38,658 nt of DNA, taken from assembly GCA_021783475.1 (NCBI GenBank), contig JAJXTU010000008.1, positions 1-38,658 on the forward strand. Reading direction: 5' to 3'. A program made the position numbers and the translations under genes. This stretch comes from a bacterium (GTDB taxonomy: Bacteria; Thermodesulfobiota; Thermodesulfobiia; Thermodesulfobiales; Thermodesulfobiaceae). Under the pieces are notes generated by a model. That model searched no databases. It was not told the origin of the DNA and saw only the letters and a program-made list of their open reading frames with translations. Positions within the stretch are counted from its first letter, which is position 1, and the number at the start of each line of letters is the position of its first letter. This document shows, piece after piece, positions 33,195 to 38,658 of this stretch.

Positions 33195-34276
33195 TAATAA
33201 ACCTCAACCTGGGCATCGTCGCCTATAAAAAACCTATAAGCCTTTAGCAATTCTTCTTCTTTGGAAATGTATGTCCTTCTCCCTATCAAAGAGGTATCGA
33301 TTCTCCCTACGCCAAAAATTTTACTTTCCTCAAGGACGACAGAATGTTCAATTTCACTTTTCTCAATATGGCACCTGTCACCGATGCTGGTATATGGCCC
33401 TATAAATGAATCTATTATAATCGCTCCAGCCCCTATGACAGCTGGCCCTCTGACTTCACTCCTCTCAATCCTTGCATTTCTATCCACTTGAACCCTACCA
33501 ACAATTTTAGAGTCTATATTTTCTCCCAAGACCTGTCTTTTAATCTTTTCATCCAAAACTATTCTATTCGCTTCCAAAATTTCATCTTTCTTGCCTGTAT
33601 CAAGCCACCAACCCTGTAAGACCTGTGCTTTTACAAAATTTTTTCCTGTAACCATTGTATCTATTGCATCTGTAATCTCAAGCTCGTTTCTCCAGGAAGG
33701 CTTTATCAGCTTGATAGCTTCGTGTATCTTATTTGAGAAAATGTATATTCCTACAAGGGCAAGGTTTGAAGGCGGATCTTTTGGTTTCTCTATAAGTTTT
33801 GTTACATTGCCATTGTCATCTAAAACAGCAACTCCAAATCTTGTAGGGTCATCGACCTCTTTAAGAAAGATCATCGCGTCAAGACCTTCAGAAAAAAACC
33901 TATCTACATAAGAACTTATGCCATTCTCTATGAGATTATCGCCCAAAAACATCACAAACGGACTGTCTTGCAAAAAGTTTTGGGCAGTTCTAACTGCGTG
34001 AGCCAAACCAAGAGGCTTTTCCTGCAAGATAAAATTAAAATCTATTTTTTTATTGTCAAAAGTATACTCTGCAAGAACCCTTTTTACCTCTTCGCCTGTC
34101 TCAGGAGCTATTATTACCCCAATTTCATCTATCCCGGCCTGCAATATGTCATCGATAACAAAATATAGTATGGGTCTATTGGCTACAGGTATCAGTTGTT
34201 TTGTAAAGGTGTAGGTAAATGGTCTGAGCCTTGTTCCTTTGCCACCACTCAATATAAGCGCCTTTGCTTTTTTCAT
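33194..34276 (-). CDS. rmlA: Glucose-1-phosphate thymidylyltransferase, long form
   Basis: This 360-residue enzyme makes dTDP-glucose from dTTP and glucose-1-phosphate. The nucleotidyltransferase motif LSGGKGTRLRPFTYTFTKQL (9-28) is followed by the metal/sugar motif MFLGDNLIENG near 108-118, and the C-terminal third is a hexapeptide-repeat beta-helix (about 245-345; VDRNARIERSEVRGPAVIGA). The extra C-terminal domain marks the 'long' RmlA form of about 355 residues rather than the 290-residue enterobacterial one. AAGGGG precedes the ATG. It is the likely first gene of the envelope cluster. Confidence 0.9.
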   Translation of the reverse strand: MKKAKALILSGGKGTRLRPFTYTFTKQLIPVANRPILYFVIDDILQAGIDEIGVIIAPETGEEVKRVLAEYTFDNKKIDFNFILQEKPLGLAHAVRTAQNFLQDSPFVMFLGDNLIENGISSYVDRFFSEGLDAMIFLKEVDDPTRFGVAVLDDNGNVTKLIEKPKDPPSNLALVGIYIFSNKIHEAIKLIKPSWRNELEITDAIDTMVTGKNFVKAQVLQGWWLDTGKKDEILEANRIVLDEKIKRQVLGENIDSKIVGRVQVDRNARIERSEVRGPAVIGAGAIIIDSFIGPYTSIGDRCHIEKSEIEHSVVLEESKIFGVGRIDTSLIGRRTYISKEEELLKAYRFFIGDDAQVEVY

Positions 34277-34334
34277 AAGAACCCCTTTAATTTTTTCTTA
34301 TTATTATAAAACACAATTATGATTTTATTTATTA

Positions 34335-35435
34335 TTACCCATTGTCCTTCTTGATCGTTGTGCCCAAAAAAATAGAAAAATATCTATTTAGAAACCATAT
34401 TACAAGGATAGAAAAAACTAAAGAGACCGCTGTCAAACCAAAGCCGCTAATGCACTGCTCGATAAAAAATTTTTTGCTCGTGATAAAAAAATCAGGAAAA
34501 CCGAAATGGTAAAAAAGATATTCATTTGTTTTTTGGAAGAAATAAAAGATTGCCTCATGAAGGGTAAACACAGTAAGGGTATTTCCGCCAATGTAAAGCA
34601 TAAAGGGGTTGTCTTTTGTAATATTTGAGACATAAAGCCAGAATGATATTCCGCTAATAGTTACAAAATATCCCAAAAAGTCAGAAAAAAACAGGCCTTG
34701 AAATACATCAAATTCGTCAATAAGTAAAAAAAACGCAGCATTTATTATAAGAACAAATAAAAAGAGCAATAATTTATATTTTTTTATCCCTATAAAATTA
34801 TTCAATAAGGTGTTCAGAAATTTAGAGCTTTTGAAAGCATATCCCAAACCAAACCATATAAACCCCGCTGCGATTCCCCAAAAAAATAAAACTCCATAGC
34901 TTCTAACGGCTCTTAACCAAAAAACTTGAGCGTTGTCAAAAAGTTTTAAAGATGAGCTTATAGTGTCAATTTGTAACCCAATACACATACAAGAGATCAG
35001 GATAGCAAAGATTATATACTTTTTCTTTGAACACCTTAAAACATAATCATACAAAGTAGAGACAAAAAAAATCGCAGGCAAGAACCAAAGAGGCGTTGTA
35101 AATTGATTCTCTTTTACTATTAAAAGATTTGTAAAATACGTAAAGAAAATCGGTCTATGTGGTATCAGGATAATCATAGAATATATATAAATAAGAATCC
35201 CAAAAAAGAAATAGGGGACAATATATCTCCTTATATTTCTTAAAAAGACCTGGTCAGGAGTCATCTTAAATTTTGGGTTAAATACAAAACCTGCTACAAA
35301 CCAAAAAAGAGCTAAATGAAATGAATATGCATATTTAATTAAGACTTCAGGAGAAAAATAGGTAGTATGCCCAAAAGCTATCCAAAATATGCCATAAAAT
35401 TTTGCTTTATCGACCCAATCAATTCTCTTTTGCAT
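34335..35435 (-). CDS. Acyltransferase-3 family membrane protein
   Basis: This 366-residue protein has about ten hydrophobic helices and the acyltransferase-3 (OafA/WecH-like) pattern. It opens with RIDWVDKAKFYGIFWIAFGH (4-23), followed by FHLALFWFVAGFVF (39-52) with the conserved His and Phe-rich motif, RRYIVPYFFFG (about 69-79) and TTPLWFLPAIFF (about 113-124). Members transfer acetyl or other acyl groups to sugars of surface polysaccharides, peptidoglycan or exported glycolipids. The real substrate is unknown; O-acetylation of the rhamnose-containing polymer made by the next genes is a fair guess. There is no clear ribosome binding site. It ends 58 nt upstream of rmlA and may be co-transcribed with it. 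Confidence 0.82.
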   Translation of the reverse strand: MQKRIDWVDKAKFYGIFWIAFGHTTYFSPEVLIKYAYSFHLALFWFVAGFVFNPKFKMTPDQVFLRNIRRYIVPYFFFGILIYIYSMIILIPHRPIFFTYFTNLLIVKENQFTTPLWFLPAIFFVSTLYDYVLRCSKKKYIIFAILISCMCIGLQIDTISSSLKLFDNAQVFWLRAVRSYGVLFFWGIAAGFIWFGLGYAFKSSKFLNTLLNNFIGIKKYKLLLFLFVLIINAAFFLLIDEFDVFQGLFFSDFLGYFVTISGISFWLYVSNITKDNPFMLYIGGNTLTVFTLHEAIFYFFQKTNEYLFYHFGFPDFFITSKKFFIEQCISGFGLTAVSLVFSILVIWFLNRYFSIFLGTTIKKDNG

Positions 35436-35457
35436 AAATTACTATATTAACATAAAT

Positions 35458-35479
35458 AAAGGCATAAAATAATGCCTTT
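35458..35479. terminator. Small hairpin upstream of the acyltransferase gene
   Basis: AAAGGCAT (35458-35465) pairs with ATGCCTTT (35472-35479) across a 6-nt loop. It lies between the peroxiredoxin terminator and the acyltransferase start. It could be a second terminator or part of the acyltransferase leader. Confidence 0.35.
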
Positions 35480-35508
35480 TGAAAGTTTATGGATAAAATT
35501 TATCAAAC

Positions 35509-35546
35509 AAAAAAGCAGCCACAAATTTAAATACTTCTGTGACTGC
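35509..35546 (-). terminator. Intrinsic terminator of the 1-Cys-type peroxiredoxin
   Basis: Read on the - strand, GCAGTCACA pairs with TGTGGCTGC (one G-T wobble) across a 14-nt loop and is followed directly by six Ts (35509-35514 on the + strand as As). This is a textbook Rho-independent terminator 38 nt after the stop codon. Confidence 0.8.
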
Positions 35547-35583
35547 CAAAATATTATTAAATTAAATTTGTTAATTATAAATT

Positions 35584-36222
35584 CTATTTAACGCTCTTGT
35601 GACAAAACCACCAATCAAAACAATTGACCTGACCCGACCTTTCTGCGGCGCCCTTTACGTCAGAAGGAGGTGGAACTATTACGTCTGAGCCTACCAAGTC
35701 ACTATTGGGCCAATTTGCTGGAATTGCAACCTTGTTTTTATCAGAGACCTGCAAGGCCTTAACTACCCTTAGTATCTCATCTATATTTCTGCCCAATTCT
35801 TGTGGATAGTACAATACAAGCCTTAATATAGCCTTATCGTCAATTACAAATACTGCTCTAACTGTATTTGTCCCTTTTGCAGGCTGTATCATTCCAAAAG
35901 ACTTTGCAACCTCACCCATATCATCAGCAATTACAGGAAATTCAATGTTTACTCCAAGATTTTCTTTAATCCATTCAATCCATTTAATGTGAGAAAAAAC
36001 CTGATCAATTGACAAGCCAATTAACTCAGCATTCAAAGCCTTAAAATCACTTAACTTTTTTTGAAAAGCAACAAATTCAGTGGTACATACTGGTGTAAAA
36101 TCAGCAGGATGGCTAAATAATACAACCCACTTTCCCGAATAATCATCTGGAAGATTAATCAAACCTTGAGTTGTTTTTACTTTTCTGTTTTCAATTTTTT
36201 CACCTAAAAGTGGAAAAGTCAT
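35584..36222 (-). CDS. 1-Cys/Prx6-type peroxiredoxin with C-terminal Cys pair
   Basis: This 212-residue peroxidase reduces peroxides in the cytoplasm. The peroxidatic Cys46 lies in [14 protein letters not shown], the Prx6 form of the motif ([13 protein letters not shown] instead of the Prx1 YPGDFTFVCPTE). The C-terminal arm is longer than in Prx1 and ends with CFDWWFCHK, giving Cys201 and Cys207, as in archaeal/thermophile Prx6 enzymes where such a pair helps resolution. It is a different class from the peroxiredoxin at 19209. AGGAGG is placed ideally before the ATG. The gene has its own promoter, palindromic operator and terminator, so it is a single-gene unit. Confidence 0.92.
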   Translation of the reverse strand: MTFPLLGEKIENRKVKTTQGLINLPDDYSGKWVVLFSHPADFTPVCTTEFVAFQKKLSDFKALNAELIGLSIDQVFSHIKWIEWIKENLGVNIEFPVIADDMGEVAKSFGMIQPAKGTNTVRAVFVIDDKAILRLVLYYPQELGRNIDEILRVVKALQVSDKNKVAIPANWPNSDLVGSDVIVPPPSDVKGAAERSGQVNCFDWWFCHKSVK

Positions 36223-36232
36223 AATTACCTCC

Positions 36233-36280
36233 TAATTTAATTATAAGTAATAATAATTATTATTACTTATAATTAAATTA
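36233..36280. promoter_or_regulatory. 48-bp perfect palindrome, probable Fur/PerR-type operator
   Basis: Each 24-bp half is the exact reverse complement of the other, with no spacer (centre between 36256 and 36257). The inner part AATAATAATTATTATT and the outer TTATAAG/CTTATAA resemble the AT-only, TTATAAT-type boxes bound by PerR/Fur dimers. It covers the spacer, -10 and start region of the peroxiredoxin promoter and ends next to its ribosome binding site. Confidence 0.65.
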
Positions 36281-36287
36281 TTGTCAA
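36259..36287 (-). promoter_or_regulatory. Sigma-70-type promoter of the peroxiredoxin
   Basis: On the - strand, a consensus TTGACA (36282-36287) is followed after 17 bp by AATAAT (36259-36264), matching the -10 consensus at five of six bases. The start point would fall near 36252, inside the palindrome. Confidence 0.65.
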
Positions 36288-36301
36288 TCTAAATTTCATA
36301 T

Positions 36302-38587
36302 CTAACCAAAAATCTTATCTGGGTTTAGCAAGCTGTTTGGATCGAGTGCCGCCTTTATAGCCCTTCCGAGTTCTATAGCCCCTTCGTCAAATTCAAGCCT
36401 TAGAAAGGGGGCCTTCATATATCCTATTCCGTGTTCTCCTGAAAGCGTGCCCCCAAGATTTATCGCCAATTCAAATATTTCTCTTATAGCTTCCTGCACT
36501 CTTTTCATTTCTTCTTCGTTTCTCTTATCGGTAAGTATATTTGGGTGAAGATTTCCATCCCCAGCATGACCAAAGATTATTACTTTCAAAGAGTATTTTT
36601 TGGCAATTAAGTTTATTCCCTTTATCATATCGGCAATTTTCGAACGCGGAACAGTTGCGTCTTCAGAAATCTTTGTTGGAGCTATTTTTCCGCAAGCAGG
36701 AGATATAGCTCTTCTCAGAGTCCAAATTTTGTCCATTTCGTTATTATTTTTTGCTAAAAAAAAGTTAAAACCTTTTGTGTTCAAAAATTTGGCAATAGTA
36801 TTAACAACAGATTCTACTTCCTCCTTAATGCCGTCAACCTCAAGGATAAGCAAGGCATTTGTATCAGAAGAAATATCAAAAAAGACACATTCCCTCACTA
36901 TGTCTACTGCCATTCTGTCCATTATTTCAAAGGTCTTGGGCACTATGCCCTGGCTAACTATATCGTTAATACAAACTGCAGCATCTTCGAGGTCTTTAAA
37001 GCTTATCAAAAAGAGATTTCTTGTGTCTGGTGTTCTTATAAGTCTTAAGCCTACCCTTGTAAACACTCCAAGCGTGCCCTCAGAACCAGTAAACAAATCA
37101 ATTAGGTCTGGATTTTGAAATACGTCGACACTTATCACGCTGCCATCTGACAAAACAACTTCGAGAAATTCAATGTAGTCTCTAGTAACACCATATTTAA
37201 AACACATTGGCCCTCCCGCACACTCAGACACGTTGCCACCAATAGTGCACCACGCGCTACTTGCCGGATCTGGAGGATAAAAAAGGCTCTTTTTAGAGGC
37301 GAAATCTGCAAGCTCTTTAGTTACAACTCCAGGCTCTACAACAGCCAATTTATTATCCACATCCAGGCTAATAATTTTGTTCATTTGAGTTAATACAAGG
37401 GACACCCCTCCCTTTAAAGGCACGCTGCCTCCAGAAAGATTGGTACCAGCACCTCTACAGGTAACTGGAACCCTATACTTACTTGCAAGTTTCAAAACCT
37501 GAGAAATTTGTTGTGTGGATTCGCCAAAAACCACCACTTCAGGTAAAGAGTTCTTAAACGTTGCGTCATAAGAGTACAGATAAAGATCCTCTGAATCATC
37601 GGTTATGTTTTTCTTACCTATAACCCTTTCAAGTTCTTTTTTAAACTTAGGATACGGCAGTGAGATATTAATATAATTTTCTCTTAAATCAGTTTTTTGA
37701 ATCGTGTTAAGAATATTAGTCTTTATTTTGTTAACATCATCATTAGGACTAAGATTAGAATAAAAACCTTGATCGTTTGGAAATTCAGATTGAAATGCCC
37801 TTTCAAATTTTTCTAAATCGCTAAATTCCTTAAAAATTAAGCAAACAAGGCTCGTTAATGGAAAAAGAATTTCATTGCATTCTATATTTAATCTTTTTAA
37901 AATATTTTTAATATGTTTCGCTTTATCTATAAAATCTTTATTATCAAATTTTATCTTTTTAATCAAAGCCTCATCATTTGGAAAGTATAGTTCTATAACA
38001 TCATTATATTCTGAATTGATGTCAAATAATGAATTAAACTGAATTTCAAGCTCACCTGACACCTCTTTGTCAACTATAATGGTTGCAAATAATTTATCAA
38101 AAAATTCTTCCTTGTGTATTAAATAAAAAGCAAATGGGGGAGTCCTTAATTGTTCTAAAATAAAATTCAAATTGATTAATTGAGAAAGTTCTTCAAGAAA
38201 AAAATTAAAAATCCTTTTTTCTCTCTTTGGATGAAGTCTGAGTACTAAATTTGTTGGAATAGCCAACTCTTTAAAACCTAGTAGAAATCTTGTAAAGTCG
38301 TAGCCGCTCACACGCTTTACCACTTTTTTATTTAGATCAATTTTCTTGCCAAATTTTGTCTCAAAGACTGAGCCTAATGCAAAATTAAAGATAGAACCAT
38401 ACAGATGATGAGATGGGTTGGGCAATTTTAGGTGAAAAAGATCAACAAGCCTCAACTGCGAATAAAGTTGGTTGGTAGTAGGCAAGAAAACAAGATCCCC
38501 CTTAGACAGTTCTAAGTTTAAGTCTCTAACCAACATATTTGGTTCAACGCATAATACTTGATTTACGCTATCTATTTCTAATAACAT
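36302..38587 (-). CDS. GlcE-like/GlcD fused FAD-linked oxidase (glycolate or D-lactate type)
   Basis: Two modules are visible in this 761-residue protein. The C-terminal ~450 residues are a full GlcD-like flavin dehydrogenase: PP motif CRGAGTNLSGGSVPL, FAD-binding DPASSAWCTIGGNVSECAGG, and catalytic-domain motifs FGHAGDGNLHPNIL and GEHGIGYMKAPFL. The N-terminal ~300 residues match GlcE, with VEPNMLVRDLNLEL near 14-27 and VVKRVSGYDFTRFLLGF (about 88-104, GlcE pattern VVKNVAGYDLTKLFVG). This GlcE part starts at the point where the pyrophosphate lobe should already have ended, so it probably cannot bind FAD. The ATG overlaps the preceding gene by 10 nt and has no strong ribosome binding site. 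The likely substrate is a 2-hydroxy acid such as glycolate or D-lactate; the usual GlcF partner is not in the window. Confidence 0.8.
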   Translation of the reverse strand: MLLEIDSVNQVLCVEPNMLVRDLNLELSKGDLVFLPTTNQLYSQLRLVDLFHLKLPNPSHHLYGSIFNFALGSVFETKFGKKIDLNKKVVKRVSGYDFTRFLLGFKELAIPTNLVLRLHPKREKRIFNFFLEELSQLINLNFILEQLRTPPFAFYLIHKEEFFDKLFATIIVDKEVSGELEIQFNSLFDINSEYNDVIELYFPNDEALIKKIKFDNKDFIDKAKHIKNILKRLNIECNEILFPLTSLVCLIFKEFSDLEKFERAFQSEFPNDQGFYSNLSPNDDVNKIKTNILNTIQKTDLRENYINISLPYPKFKKELERVIGKKNITDDSEDLYLYSYDATFKNSLPEVVVFGESTQQISQVLKLASKYRVPVTCRGAGTNLSGGSVPLKGGVSLVLTQMNKIISLDVDNKLAVVEPGVVTKELADFASKKSLFYPPDPASSAWCTIGGNVSECAGGPMCFKYGVTRDYIEFLEVVLSDGSVISVDVFQNPDLIDLFTGSEGTLGVFTRVGLRLIRTPDTRNLFLISFKDLEDAAVCINDIVSQGIVPKTFEIMDRMAVDIVRECVFFDISSDTNALLILEVDGIKEEVESVVNTIAKFLNTKGFNFFLAKNNNEMDKIWTLRRAISPACGKIAPTKISEDATVPRSKIADMIKGINLIAKKYSLKVIIFGHAGDGNLHPNILTDKRNEEEMKRVQEAIREIFELAINLGGTLSGEHGIGYMKAPFLRLEFDEGAIELGRAIKAALDPNSLLNPDKIFG

Positions 38588-38658
38588 GCAGGATATCCAT
38601 CGGCTCTTGGCTCTGATCCGCCAACCAAAACTCCATTGTCCAATTTGACAATAATCTG
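38578..38658 (-). CDS. ggt: Gamma-glutamyltransferase, last 26 residues (runs off right edge)
   Basis: On the - strand, the frame ahead of the flavin oxidase encodes QIIVKLDNGVLVGGSEPRADG followed by YPACY and TAG at 38578-38580. The motif GVLxGxSxPRxDG is the conserved C-terminal end of the small subunit of gamma-glutamyltransferases and related Ntn-hydrolases. Only this tail is visible. Its stop overlaps the start of the oxidase gene by 10 nt, so the two are probably translationally coupled. Confidence 0.6.
   Translation of the reverse strand, partial: QIIVKLDNGVLVGGSEPRADGYPACY

Noticed and set aside
36600-37118. 172-codon + strand frame opposite the flavin oxidase
   Set aside because: It is antisense to strongly conserved GlcD coding sequence, and its composition looks like a shadow of that gene.
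1-38658. CRISPR arrays, tRNA or rRNA genes, riboswitches, tandem repeats
   Set aside because: I saw no regularly spaced repeats, cloverleaf or rRNA-like sequence, or recognisable riboswitch core by eye on either strand.

Overview
The window is low-GC, gene-dense chromosomal DNA from a Gram-negative (diderm) bacterium. The evidence for an outer membrane is direct: lipid A genes (lpxD, lpxC, lpxA), a complete Kdo branch (kdsA, kdsD, kdsC, probable lptC), an OmpH/Skp chaperone and a BamA barrel. Sulfur-related genes (a DoxD-DoxA thiosulfate:quinone oxidoreductase and a TauE/SafE anion exporter), two classes of peroxiredoxin and frequent TTG/GTG starts fit a thermophilic or acidophilic sulfur-metabolising organism. 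Thermodesulfobium is my best guess, but it is inference; no rRNA or other marker is present.

Layout. 1-10.8 kb (+ strand): tail of an Rpn-type nuclease, doxDA, the overlapping sbcD-sbcC pair, a U32 peptidase/RNA-hydroxylase-like gene followed after 1 nt by a 37-residue membrane peptide, and a two-domain polyphosphate:AMP phosphotransferase. 10.8-16.6 kb (- strand): a wrecked accessory locus. A DUF996-like membrane protein is translationally coupled to an FrpC/RTX-like calcium-binding protein that has lost its C-terminus. An IS1634-type insertion sequence follows, then the C-terminal part of an HlyD-type secretion adaptor that has lost its N-terminus and carries an in-frame stop. 16.6-16.8 kb holds three consecutive palindromes. 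16.8-19.8 kb (-): a 2-Cys peroxiredoxin followed by a LonC-like protease. 20.0-23.5 kb: a lipoprotein, an MgtC-like protein, a TauE-like exporter and a cyclopropane fatty acid synthase.

23.5-34.3 kb (- strand) is a nearly gap-free envelope cluster, read in the order rmlA, rmlD, bamA, ompH, lpxD, a secreted LPP20-like protein, lpxC, fabZ, lpxA, kdsA, kdsD, kdsC, lptC. It links sugar nucleotide, outer-membrane protein assembly, lipid A and Kdo synthesis. 34.3-38.7 kb (-): an acyltransferase-3 membrane protein, a 1-Cys-type peroxiredoxin whose promoter lies inside a 48-bp perfect palindrome, a GlcE-GlcD fused flavin oxidase, and the last codons of a gamma-glutamyltransferase.

The observations most worth a second look are: a CxxCxxCxxC ladder between two metal ligands of KdsA; an lpxC frame with no ATG/GTG/TTG start; the palindromic operator on the peroxiredoxin promoter; the IS-wrecked type I secretion locus; and the flavin oxidase whose first module lacks its pyrophosphate-binding lobe. 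I did not find a clearly new defence or mobile system.
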